From Candidatus Woesearchaeota archaeon (GTDB taxonomy: Archaea; Nanobdellota; Nanobdellia; Woesearchaeales; 21-14-0-10-32-9), in assembly GCA_021735165.1 (NCBI GenBank), contig JAIPHP010000010.1, positions 1 through 45,524 of the forward strand: DNA of 45,524 bases, given 5' to 3'. Positions 1 through 7,183 of the stretch are shown here, piece by piece. The position numbers and the translations under genes were made by a program. Position 1 is the first letter of the stretch, and each line of letters starts with the position of its first letter. The notes under the pieces were generated by a model, which worked only from the letters and a program-made list of their open reading frames with translations, was not told where the DNA came from and made no database searches.

Positions 1-1229
1 CCTTTTTCTTGGAGTTTTTGTAGTATTTTTTGTGGTATTTTTTCAGTGTTTGGTGTTGTTGGTGTTGTTGGAGTTATTGGTTGGGTTTTGTTGTCTGGTT
101 TTTGCGTTTTATTATCTTTCTTTTCGGAAGCTTCAATTATCGTCACATTGAATTCGTTGCTTGTGAGTGTTGTTTGTTGGCTATTTGCATATATTTTTGT
201 TGGCCATATTCCAGTTTTTAGTGGAGTTATTACTAGTATTTCGGGATTTGGATTGTTGAGTTCCAAGCTTTCAAATGTATAATTATATCCTGGACTGCTT
301 TGAAGGTCGTAGAAAATATTTTGTCCTTGAAAGTATTCTGATAGGTTTAGTGTTATTTGCTGATTTGTTATTATTTCTTGGTTTTCTATGTTTTTTATTT
401 GCTGTATTGTTTGGTTGGTTGTTGTTGTGAGGTGTATTGTTTCTAATTGCAATGTTCCTTGAGTAATCATTATTTGTATATTTTGTAAGTTTAATGATTG
501 TAGACTGCAGGTTTCTTGACATTCTTGTTCGAAAGTATATGTTGTTTGTGTTTCATTGTTTATTTGGAGCGTAGTATTGGTTTTATTTATTGTTTCGTTA
601 GTAGTCACGTTTGTTGTTGTGTTTGTTGTTGCATTAGTTAGATTTGGTGTGTTGTTTAATTGATTGTTTGTTGTTTCATTCTTTGTAGTATTTGTTTCAT
701 TTGTCGACGTATTTGTCCCTGTGTTTGTTTGATTTACCGTTTCGTTTATTGTAGTATTTGATGTTGTTGTATTTATCGTAGAATTTTCTGGGTTTTCGGG
801 ATTTACTATTGGTGTATTGGGCAAGGGTATATTAATTTCTGTTTGTTTATTTTTGTTATTTTCATTTTCTTTTGTTACAAATCCTGTTATTAAGTTTGTG
901 GACGTTTGGTTTTGTGTTTGAGTTTTTTCTAGTATTGTAAGATTACCTCTATCTGTAATTGCTAAAATTTTTATTGGTTCATTTCCTGTGTAAGCTCCTG
1001 TTATTTTTATGCTTGTTACTTGCTGTTTTGTTATGTTAATGGTTGAGTTTTGGGAGAAGTTTTGGTTTATTTGTATTTGTTGACTTTGTTCTATGGGAAG
1101 AATCGTTAGTCCTGTTGAGAAATTGCTTTGGAATGAGTCGTTGGTTAGCACTAGTGCAACTAGAAATATTACTAAAATTATACTTATTGCTACTGTATAT
1201 TGTATGCTATCAACACTGTGTTTTTTCAT
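1..1229 (-). CDS. Membrane-anchored Thr/Asn-rich surface protein, 3' end outside window
   Basis: The minus frame is open from the ATG at 1229 to the window edge, giving about 409 residues without a stop. After MKKHSVDS comes one hydrophobic segment (about residues 10-28, AISIILVIFLVALVL), which reads as a signal anchor or uncleaved signal. The rest is outside-type sequence: many N-X-S/T sequons, a low-complexity Thr/Asn linker (about residues 150-215), a CxxxC pair near residue 235, and a beta-rich part followed by a Pro/Thr/Lys-rich region. GGTG sits about 6 nt before the ATG and a TATA-like tatatt lies near 1264-1270. I do not recognise a family. The composition resembles archaeal cell-surface or pilin-like exported proteins, so the role is only inferred. 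The C-terminus and any second membrane segment are not visible. Confidence 0.75.
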   Translation of the reverse strand, partial: MKKHSVDSIQYTVAISIILVIFLVALVLTNDSFQSNFSTGLTILPIEQSQQIQINQNFSQNSTINITKQQVTSIKITGAYTGNEPIKILAITDRGNLTILEKTQTQNQTSTNLITGFVTKENENNKNKQTEINIPLPNTPIVNPENPENSTINTTTSNTTINETVNQTNTGTNTSTNETNTTKNETTNNQLNNTPNLTNATTNTTTNVTTNETINKTNTTLQINNETQTTYTFEQECQETCSLQSLNLQNIQIMITQGTLQLETIHLTTTTNQTIQQIKNIENQEIITNQQITLNLSEYFQGQNIFYDLQSSPGYNYTFESLELNNPNPEILVITPLKTGIWPTKIYANSQQTTLTSNEFNVTIIEASEKKDNKTQKPDNKTQPITPTTPTTPNTEKIPQKILQKLQEK

Positions 1230-1671
1230 GAAACACCAATAGCCATCAGACTACAAACAGCGCTATATTATCCTCTATTCTTAACACTATTTAGTTTTGT
1301 CCTATGACTCCTTCTCCCAACATATAAAATCATTGTTTTTCTTTATAAATTTTTTGTTTTTTTCGTCGAGAAGCAGAACTGCAATTATGGGTGATGAAAA
1401 GCAAGCATTAAGGACGAAATATTTGAGTAAATATCATTTTGATACGAATAAATGCGTACAAAACAAAAAAAAGAACAAAACAAAACAGGAAACAAACAAT
1501 AAATGAATAATAAATGAATAATAAAGCATATTTTTAAAAATATATGTTAGTTCACCATAGTTCGTATTAGTAAAAAAGTTTTTAAAGCACTTTTAAGTTC
1601 GATATGAATATGGCATTTATGATTTTTTGTTATGCAAGCATCAAAGTGTAACAAAATGGAAACAAATATGC
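1230..1671. other. Intergenic region, no convincing gene
   Basis: This holds the promoter side of the minus-strand surface protein gene and the region ahead of tRNA-Ile. The part from about 1455 to 1530 is A-rich with short direct repeats (AATGAATAAT twice near 1502-1521). A 69-codon plus-strand ORF (1297-1506) has low-complexity Lys/Asn codons and no ribosome binding site, so I do not call it. Confidence 0.5.
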
Positions 1672-1785
1672 GGGCCCGTGGCTTAGCCTGGTAGAGCGCA
1701 CGACTGATACATTTGTGGAACGGAAATGGTCCGAACGCAAGTGAAAGACATCGTGAGGTCCGGAGTTCAAATCTCCGCGGGCCCA
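1672..1785 (+). tRNA. tRNA-Ile(GAU), intron-containing
   Basis: The acceptor arms GGGCCCG (1672-1678) and CGGGCCC (1778-1784) pair fully, with discriminator A at 1785. The D arm is GCTT/GAGC, the anticodon stem is CACGA/TCGTG, and the T arm is CGGAG-TTCAAAT-CTCCG. The anticodon is GAT at 1706-1708. A 40-nt intron (1710-1749) lies between positions 37 and 38, the usual archaeal site. CCA is not encoded; TTTT follows the gene. It decodes AUC/AUU. Confidence 0.95.
1710..1749 (+). other. tRNA-Ile intron (position 37/38)
   Basis: Removing these 40 nt restores a normal 7-nt anticodon loop (C-T-GAT-A-A). The position is the one recognised by archaeal splicing endonuclease through a bulge-helix-bulge. 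I did not fold the junction in detail, so a shift of the cut site by one or two nt is possible. Confidence 0.8.
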
Positions 1786-2040
1786 TTTTAATTCATTCTT
1801 TTCTGTTTTGATGTTTTATTTTTGGGAATTTTTTGGATAATTCGTTGAATTAATGTGCGGCACTCCATGTTTTTTATTAGAAATGTCTTTATGTCTATGA
1901 AAAAAAATAGTTTTGCTAAAAAAATACAGAAATACATACAAAAACATATTAAAACATCTAACTACAAAAACAAAAACAAATACAAAACAAACATTAAAAC
2001 ACTTACTAAAATATCCTCTAAAAAAACAAAAAAAACAAAT
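1786..2040. other. Low-complexity A-rich region, no gene
   Basis: The plus strand is almost pure A/C/T with long A runs, so the minus strand is strongly T-rich downstream of tRNA-Pro and the repeats. Possible ORFs (from 1855 and 1913) encode Lys/Asn/Thr low-complexity peptides and are not supported. The last 20 nt match the poly-A tail of the 76-bp repeat unit. Confidence 0.5.
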
Positions 2041-2192
2041 TAGTTATGGGGATACCAGTATCATCACTAACGCTCTGGACAGCCACCCCCATAAAAAAAA
2101 AACAAAAAAAACAAATTAGTTATGGGGATACCAGTATCATCACTAACGCTCTGGACAGCCACCCCCATAAAAAAAAAACAAAAAAAACAAAT
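2041..2192 (-). repeat. Two identical 76-bp tandem repeats linked to the tRNA-Pro 3' end
   Basis: Units 2041-2116 and 2117-2192 are identical, and a third partial copy (2193-2210) merges into the 3' end of tRNA-Pro. Read on the minus strand, each unit starts ATGGGGGTGG and ends CTGGTATCCCCAT, the same bases that end the tRNA, followed by a long oligo-T tract (T8-G-T10). The unit can fold with outer arms ATGGGG/CCCCAT and inner arms CCAG/CTGG. They therefore look like small hairpins with a poly-T tail: duplicated terminators, tRNA-derived debris or tiny transcripts. Perfect identity suggests recent duplication, or an assembly artefact. Confidence 0.85.
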
Positions 2193-2198
2193 TAGTTA

Positions 2199-2272
2199 TG
2201 GGGATACCAGGATTTGAACCCGGGTCTGACGGCCCCCAGCCGCCAATGATAGCCAAACTACACTATATCCCC
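2199..2272 (-). tRNA. tRNA-Pro(GGG)
   Basis: On the minus strand the acceptor arms GGGGATA/TATCCCC pair fully with discriminator A. The anticodon stem is GGCGG/CCGTC around loop CTGGGGG, giving anticodon GGG. The T arm is CCGGG-TTCAAAT-CCTGG. The length is 74 nt with no intron and no encoded CCA. Downstream are oligo-T tracts and the 76-bp repeats, which share the last 12 nt of the tRNA. Confidence 0.93.
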
Positions 2273-2319
2273 TATCAACAATTGATATTGAAAGAAAAAA
2301 ACACTCATTTAAAAATATT

Positions 2320-2925
2320 TTACTTTAACAACCAATTAAAGCCATTGTTTACAAGTTTAGAAACTCTAGTTTGTGTATTCTCGTCGATTTTTTTTGCATT
2401 ATCTAGAATAAAACCTTTACTTTTAATACCGCAAAATCCAAGAATGTCTTTACAAACAACTTTTCTGCCTCTTCCTCCTAAGTATCCTTCAAAAGCAATT
2501 TTAGGAGAACCAGTAGTATAAAAAACAGCTGCTTTTTTCCCTATTAATAGTTTTATAGGAATGAATAAGTTTCTAGTTATTTCTTTGTAAGTAAAAGCGA
2601 ATCTTCCTGTTAGAACTTTATCAAAAAAACCTTTCAAAATAGCAGGGGGCCCATTCCACCAAATGGGAAAAATAAAAATTAATTTTTCGTGTTCTTTAAT
2701 TAAATTTTGATAATTGAAAACTTGTTTGGAAAGTTCTCTTTTTCCTTGTGTGTACAACTCAGTATCCTCGAGCACAGGGTTAAACTTGTCTTTATATAAA
2801 TCAACGACGGAATAGTTCAAATTTTTTTCTTTAAGAAGTTTTTTTACATTATTAAAAATCAAGACGTTATGACCTTCTTTGCTGGGATGCGCAAAAACAA
2901 TCAAAACTTCAGATTTTTTATTCAT
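2320..2925 (-). CDS. NAD(P)H oxidoreductase, flavodoxin-like fold (NQO1/MdaB family)
   Basis: This is a 201-aa protein of the flavodoxin_2 family, FMN/FAD-dependent NAD(P)H quinone reductases. The N-terminal beta strand and phosphate-binding loop read VLIVFAHPSKEGHN. The family signature FPIWWNGPPAILKGFFDKVL lies near residues 86-105, followed by the conserved TGSP turn near residue 135. Length is normal. It follows the signal peptidase gene by 12 nt in the same direction, with GGTG about 8 nt ahead of its ATG, so the two are probably co-transcribed. A cytosolic two-electron reduction of quinones or other electrophiles is the likely role. The exact substrate cannot be read from sequence. Confidence 0.88.
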   Translation of the reverse strand: MNKKSEVLIVFAHPSKEGHNVLIFNNVKKLLKEKNLNYSVVDLYKDKFNPVLEDTELYTQGKRELSKQVFNYQNLIKEHEKLIFIFPIWWNGPPAILKGFFDKVLTGRFAFTYKEITRNLFIPIKLLIGKKAAVFYTTGSPKIAFEGYLGGRGRKVVCKDILGFCGIKSKGFILDNAKKIDENTQTRVSKLVNNGFNWLLK

Positions 2926-2937
2926 GAAATTAACACC

Positions 2938-3591
2938 TTAAGCTATTCTAACTCCAAACAAACCAAGTAAATCGCTAAATCCAAGTTTAATCCAACCTAA
3001 ATAAGGAATTCTAAAAATTGCTTTACCGGCAACTGTTGATTCTAAAATTCTAGTCTCATCAAAATTGCTACTAGGAGGTTTTAGAGAACCAGGATTATTA
3101 TCTCCTTTAGTACTATAAAAATACATACTGCTCTGTTCAAATTTATCATAGACTCTGTGAATAATAGGAGTCCCTCCCGTTCTATACATAACTATAACAT
3201 CTCCAATATCTGTATTGTTGATGTTGGAACCTACTAAAACCATCAGATCTCCTTTGTTAAAACCATTTTTGAAAGGAAAATTCTTGAATTGTTGTTCTGA
3301 AATATTATGTTCCATATACCATTCTAATTGAGTACATTTGCCTGTAGAACAATAAGCTTGGTCCTCAACAAACCACATATTTCCTTGAGGGTGTTCCATG
3401 CTAGTGCTAATAACTGCCACAATAGGCAAATTAGTGCCAAAAAGTAAGCCTAAGCCAGGATAAACTAAGAATTTTATAATTAGAAACGCAATAACAACGT
3501 CAATAATCCAGCCCCAAGGACCATCATTATTGAATAAAAAATCCCAGATTTTTCTAAAATTGGACTTTTTTTTGTTTTTCTTAAGCTTCAT
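2938..3591 (-). CDS. Archaeal signal peptidase I (family S26B)
   Basis: This membrane protease removes signal peptides from exported proteins. Counting from the chosen start, a cytosolic Lys-rich stretch precedes one membrane helix (about residues 28-50, WIIDVVIAFLIIKFLVYPGL). Then come the catalytic serine in STSMEH (Ser64), His145 in IIHRV, which replaces the bacterial lysine as is typical for archaeal/ER-type enzymes, and the conserved TKGDNN motif (Asp164). A hydrophobic C-terminal segment may contact the membrane. The frame also opens at 3615, 8 residues longer. I prefer the ATG at 3591 because a TATA element centred at 3617/3618 is then 26-27 nt upstream, as for leaderless genes here. 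Substrates within the window include the giant surface proteins. Confidence 0.92.
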   Translation of the reverse strand: MKLKKNKKKSNFRKIWDFLFNNDGPWGWIIDVVIAFLIIKFLVYPGLGLLFGTNLPIVAVISTSMEHPQGNMWFVEDQAYCSTGKCTQLEWYMEHNISEQQFKNFPFKNGFNKGDLMVLVGSNINNTDIGDVIVMYRTGGTPIIHRVYDKFEQSSMYFYSTKGDNNPGSLKPPSSNFDETRILESTVAGKAIFRIPYLGWIKLGFSDLLGLFGVRIA

Positions 3592-3613
3592 AAGTCCAAG
3601 AAACATAGAACAC

Positions 3614-3621
3614 ATTTAAAT
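3614..3621. promoter_or_regulatory. Palindromic TATA box shared by divergent signal peptidase and NMD3 genes
   Basis: ATTTAAAT reads the same on both strands. Its centre is about 27 nt before the NMD3 ATG (3645) and about 26 nt before the signal peptidase ATG at 3591, which suits leaderless transcription both ways. Only 53 bp separate the two starts and no second TATA-like element is evident. Confidence 0.55.
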
Positions 3622-3644
3622 AATCTTTTAATTTTACATCTATA

Positions 3645-4613
3645 ATGAAAAAATTTTGTCCAAAATGTGGAAAAATAATAACTGAAGGAAAGTTCTGCGA
3701 AAATTGCAGAGTAATTAAACTAGAAATAAAACCTATCAACATAAAATTATGTCCAAGCAAGAGATATTTTTATAGAAATAAATGGACAAAATTTGAAGAT
3801 TTAAAAAAACTGACAAAAAAATTAGTAGAAGAATCAACAAAACAAAAGATAAAAATAATTAAGGGACTTGAACAATACGAAGAAATTCTTTTACAACAAG
3901 GAATGCAAAAAGATTTGCCTGTGCAAATAGAATATAAAAAAGAAAAATTTGAAATACCTATAAACACAGAAATAACTTTAAGCCCTCAAGTAGCAAAAGT
4001 AGATTCAGAATATTATGAAGGAATATTACAAATAAGAAACAGCACTCCTGAAGTTAAAGCATACATACAAAAATATATTTCAAAAGATCCTGAGAGGTAC
4101 ATGATAAATAAAATACAGGAAAAAGAAAATTATTTAGATATTTATTTTCAGAAAAAGAAAGTGATAGAACATATAGCTTTAAAGATACAAAGAAATTATG
4201 GAGGAATAATGCATACAAATGCTCAATTATTCAGCTACAATAAGCAAAAGAGCAAAGACATATACAGAATAAACACATTATTAACTTTACCTAAGTTTGC
4301 AAAAAAAGATGTGATAATACACGACAATAAACCATTACAAATAACGGGGACAAAAAACATAATTACTGCAACCAATTTAAAGACAGGAAAAAAATATACA
4401 TTTAAACCAACACAACAGGAATTAGATGAAATAAATCCTGTTAAAAAATATAAGACGCGAGTAACAAAAATTTATCCCCAATTAGAAATAATGGATCCTC
4501 AAACGTATCAAAGTATTCCTATTAAGTATAATTTGGATGCTACAATAGAGTTTAAGCCGGGGCAAAAAATTACTGTAATAAGATTCAAAAATCTGTATTA
4601 TCTGATAGAATAG
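3645..4613 (+). CDS. NMD3-family protein (ribosome large-subunit factor)
   Basis: The 322-aa protein opens with a treble-clef/zinc-ribbon Cys set (C5, C8, C18, C21: CPKCG...FCENC). The body matches archaeal NMD3, the homologue of the eukaryotic 60S export adaptor, which in archaea probably binds the large subunit during maturation. The C-terminal part (about residues 225-322) has the beta-rich OB-like character of the family (ITATNLKTGKKYTF...). The start at 3645 fits a leaderless transcript from the shared TATA box. The last 29 nt overlap the converging gene at 4585-5214. Confidence 0.85.
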   Translation: MKKFCPKCGKIITEGKFCENCRVIKLEIKPINIKLCPSKRYFYRNKWTKFEDLKKLTKKLVEESTKQKIKIIKGLEQYEEILLQQGMQKDLPVQIEYKKEKFEIPINTEITLSPQVAKVDSEYYEGILQIRNSTPEVKAYIQKYISKDPERYMINKIQEKENYLDIYFQKKKVIEHIALKIQRNYGGIMHTNAQLFSYNKQKSKDIYRINTLLTLPKFAKKDVIIHDNKPLQITGTKNIITATNLKTGKKYTFKPTQQELDEINPVKKYKTRVTKIYPQLEIMDPQTYQSIPIKYNLDATIEFKPGQKITVIRFKNLYYLIE

Positions 4614-5214
4614 AAAACTTATGAGGTTTTTTGTAAAAAGAATCATCTTTAGAAATTTCTTTAATCACACCATAATCATTAACAATAAGCCATAAACTGT
4701 ACATGAAATAATTTGAGATAGGATTGTCAATTTCTTTGGCAGAATCACGATTAAATAAATTGCCGTAATTATTTTCTATATTCAGAAAAAGTTCTGAATT
4801 CAATTCTTCTAAACTATTGTTGCTAGTGGATTCTAATTTTAGCATGCCAGTGACATAATCATATTGTAAGCCGCTCAAGATACCTTGAAAAATGAATTCA
4901 TTATCAAAAAAAGCTATATTTTCAAACGGGAATTGTTTGATTAAAGACCCTATTTTTTTAGAGGAAATCAAATCACTTTTTTCAACAACCTTTAATTCGT
5001 CGTATTTCAAAACAATTCGTTTAAATTCTTCACCATTAGCGGTTTCTATAAAGAAATCAATTTTAGCATAATTTTCTGATAGATTGAAAGGATTTTGAGG
5101 ATTCCTATATATTTCATGGACTAACCCTGAATAATGCTTTTTTTTAGAAGGTAAAAAAAAAGAAACTTCGTCACAAATATCTACACTCTCAAAGTTCAAT
5201 AAATTATTTATCAT
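4585..5214 (-). CDS. Hypothetical protein, unknown family
   Basis: The 209-aa protein is not recognised. It is soluble-looking and acidic, rich in Asn, Ser, Phe and Glu, with no signal peptide, membrane helix, Cys motif or clear catalytic motif. The N-terminal half has alternating hydrophobic stretches (CDEVSFFLPSKKKHYSGLV, YAKIDFFIETANGEEFKRIV) that look like a beta-barrel or SH3-like fold, but that is only an impression. A TATA-like element near 5242-5250 lies about 30 nt upstream of its ATG. Its 3' end overlaps the 3' end of NMD3 by 29 nt on the opposite strand, so each gene's stop lies inside the other's coding region. Confidence 0.65.
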   Translation of the reverse strand: MINNLLNFESVDICDEVSFFLPSKKKHYSGLVHEIYRNPQNPFNLSENYAKIDFFIETANGEEFKRIVLKYDELKVVEKSDLISSKKIGSLIKQFPFENIAFFDNEFIFQGILSGLQYDYVTGMLKLESTSNNSLEELNSELFLNIENNYGNLFNRDSAKEIDNPISNYFMYSLWLIVNDYGVIKEISKDDSFYKKPHKFSILSDNTDF

Positions 5215-5381
5215 TTTAATTTCTTTGAAAAAATGTTTTGAATATAAAACTTCCGTTCAAATATTTAAATATGATTTGTTTTACTAACATATTAGTTCAT
5301 AAAGTAGCATAGATAATGTGTGTTTATTGTTTCCATAATTTTTATCGTCGCTGCCATCAAATTATCTTCATATTTATTGCA
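5215..5381. other. Intergenic spacer between two minus-strand genes
   Basis: AT-rich spacer holding the promoter of the hypothetical gene and the region after the helicase stop. No RNA gene or ORF is supported. Confidence 0.4.
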
Positions 5382-7028
5382 TTAAAAATCTTCTAGACTT
5401 ATTTGGCCTTTTCTTTTTTTTGGTTTGACAATTATTTTATCTTCTGATAAGTTTTGGCCAACTTGTTTTTTTACGTCCAAAGCCAGTTTTTTGCCGATTA
5501 AAGAAGCAAGGCTGGAAATATCAATTTTTTTAACGTCGCCAAGATCCTTGACGCTGTTAGCAAATAGTTTTCTAGCACGAACACGACCAACACCTTTTAA
5601 CTTAAGCAAAGGTAATAATTCTTCGCGTACACCATTCTTTAATCTGATTCTTAACTTTAAAATAAAATTGCTAATTTCTCTAAATCCTCGAATTTTACTA
5701 AGTTCATAGCAACTAAACAATAACCAATCCATTCTGTCAAGTTTAGAATTCAATTCACCTGGAGTGACGTTGTATTCGTCAAATAATTTGTCCTCGCCAA
5801 ATTCATCAATCCAAGAATCTAAAACAATGCTTGTTTTAATGCTGTCAAGAAACTCATCATATTCTTCGTTGTACTCATCAGGTTCTAAACAGTAAAAACT
5901 GCCAGATTCTTCAACAAGTTTGGAGTTGACTAAGGGAATATCTTTTTGTCTAGTGCGAATAAGAGGCCTCATTTCTAAAGTCCAACTAGCCATTTGCAAA
6001 AAACTAAAAGGTTTGAGAACTTTTGCATCATTAGCTCTTTGCATACAAAGCAATAAATAATTAGCAGTTTGGGGATCTAAGTATAGTTCAGCAATTCTTT
6101 CTCCTAGTTTTGTAGCTTTTAATTCAAAATCTTTATTTTCATTATTTAAGATGTCTGAAGCAGACATAAAATCAGTGTTTAAAGATTTGTATTCTGATCT
6201 TTGTTCTTTGTTCTTTGTTTTTTTATCATTATTTGAAATAATGAATTCCCATTCTTCTAATTTTAAAACCATTAAGTCAAGAATTGAAAATAATTTGGAT
6301 AAATCTTTATATTGATGCGCATAAAAAGTTTTAGATAAAAATGTTCTCAGTTCAGACATGCTACCTACGATTTTAGTGGCAACTAAGCTAAGAATGTATG
6401 TTCTAAGAACTGGTTCAACAGCTAGCTTAGATAATATTTCTTCAGGAAAACCTTTAACATAAGTCTCCCAAATGTCTTCTTTTTCGCTATTAGTTGATGC
6501 AATGCAAACAGCTTCACCTGTTTTGTCAAATTTTGGGCGTCCGGCTCTCCCAGCTTGTTGTTCATATTCCAGAACAGGAATATTACTCATCCCCCAGACA
6601 CCTCCGTACCTTTTCAAATCTCGAATAATAACACGACCTGCAGGTAAATCTACGCCTGCCGCAAGAGTTGGAGTAGCACAAATTATCTTTATTGTTTTGT
6701 TTCTAAAACCTTCTTCGATTAAATCTCTTTGTAAAGAATTAAGACCTGAGTGATGAAACGCAACACCTCTAAGTAAGGTTTTACTAAGGCGTTTACACTG
6801 TTTTGTAGGATTGGAAAGTGCATGTAAAACTTTATCAGATAATGTTTCTAAATCTTTAGACTCGTCATTAGTAGAAAACGCCTTGCTATAAAGGCGTTCA
6901 GCAACTGCTTCTGCACTTCTTTTAGTGTTTACAAAGACAATTAGCTGTTTATTTTTTTTTAAAGCATCCAGTGCAATATCCACTAAAGAATCTCCGCTTT
7001 TTTCACTGACTTGTTCAAAGACTCCCAT
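5382..7028 (-). CDS. hel308: Hel308-type Ski2-like DNA helicase lacking RecA1 (C-terminal half of a split gene?)
   Basis: Full Hel308 enzymes have about 700-750 residues and unwind stalled forks 3' to 5'. This 548-aa protein begins where RecA2 begins: motif IV region LIVFVNTKRSAEA, motif V CATPTLAAGVDLPAG, motif VI QQAGRAGRP. The winged helix follows (about 215-310), then a ratchet helix bundle, a helix-hairpin-helix end (LLKLKGVGRVRARKLFANS) and a C-terminal QISLEDF that fits a PCNA-interacting PIP box. Walker A and the DExH box of RecA1 are absent, so it cannot hydrolyse ATP alone. A good TATA box lies 27 nt before the ATG and the upstream DNA has no helicase remnant in any frame, so this is not a simple frameshift. 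A separately encoded RecA1 partner is the likeliest explanation. Confidence 0.87.
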   Translation of the reverse strand: MGVFEQVSEKSGDSLVDIALDALKKNKQLIVFVNTKRSAEAVAERLYSKAFSTNDESKDLETLSDKVLHALSNPTKQCKRLSKTLLRGVAFHHSGLNSLQRDLIEEGFRNKTIKIICATPTLAAGVDLPAGRVIIRDLKRYGGVWGMSNIPVLEYEQQAGRAGRPKFDKTGEAVCIASTNSEKEDIWETYVKGFPEEILSKLAVEPVLRTYILSLVATKIVGSMSELRTFLSKTFYAHQYKDLSKLFSILDLMVLKLEEWEFIISNNDKKTKNKEQRSEYKSLNTDFMSASDILNNENKDFELKATKLGERIAELYLDPQTANYLLLCMQRANDAKVLKPFSFLQMASWTLEMRPLIRTRQKDIPLVNSKLVEESGSFYCLEPDEYNEEYDEFLDSIKTSIVLDSWIDEFGEDKLFDEYNVTPGELNSKLDRMDWLLFSCYELSKIRGFREISNFILKLRIRLKNGVREELLPLLKLKGVGRVRARKLFANSVKDLGDVKKIDISSLASLIGKKLALDVKKQVGQNLSEDKIIVKPKKRKGQISLEDF

Positions 7029-7050
7029 TTCTTAATGAATGTTCAGATCA

Positions 7051-7059
7051 TTTATAAAT
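7051..7059 (-). promoter_or_regulatory. TATA box of the truncated Hel308 gene
   Basis: TTTATAAAT is centred 27 nt upstream of the start codon at 7028. This supports transcription of the shortened gene in its own right. Confidence 0.6.
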
Positions 7060-7183
7060 ATTAAGCCGGTTTGACCAGTGAATCTTTGTTTATTATCTAC
7101 AGGCAAAGAATTTTTTTGTTAAATTGTTTGTAAAAAGCTTTTTTTAGTTAACTTTTTTAATTGGTCTTTTTTTCTGTTATGTT

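Noticed and set aside
1385-1450. Possible C/D box sRNA: GTGATGA near 1390 and TGATACG near 1440
   Set aside because: No CTGA D box at a proper distance and no terminal stem; the match is limited to C-box-like words in AT-rich DNA.
1297-1506. 69-codon plus-strand ORF before tRNA-Ile
   Set aside because: Low-complexity Lys/Asn/Thr codons, no ribosome binding site or promoter spacing, and it runs into an A-rich tract.
2041-2116. C-box-like GTGATGA inside each 76-bp unit, suggesting a C/D sRNA
   Set aside because: No D box and the word lies in a hairpin loop instead of next to a kink-turn stem.
1855-2119. Two overlapping Lys/Asn-rich ORFs
   Set aside because: They are translations of poly-A sequence and of the repeat unit.
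2041-2210. CRISPR array
   Set aside because: Only two identical adjacent units with no unique spacers between them; period is a plain tandem duplication.
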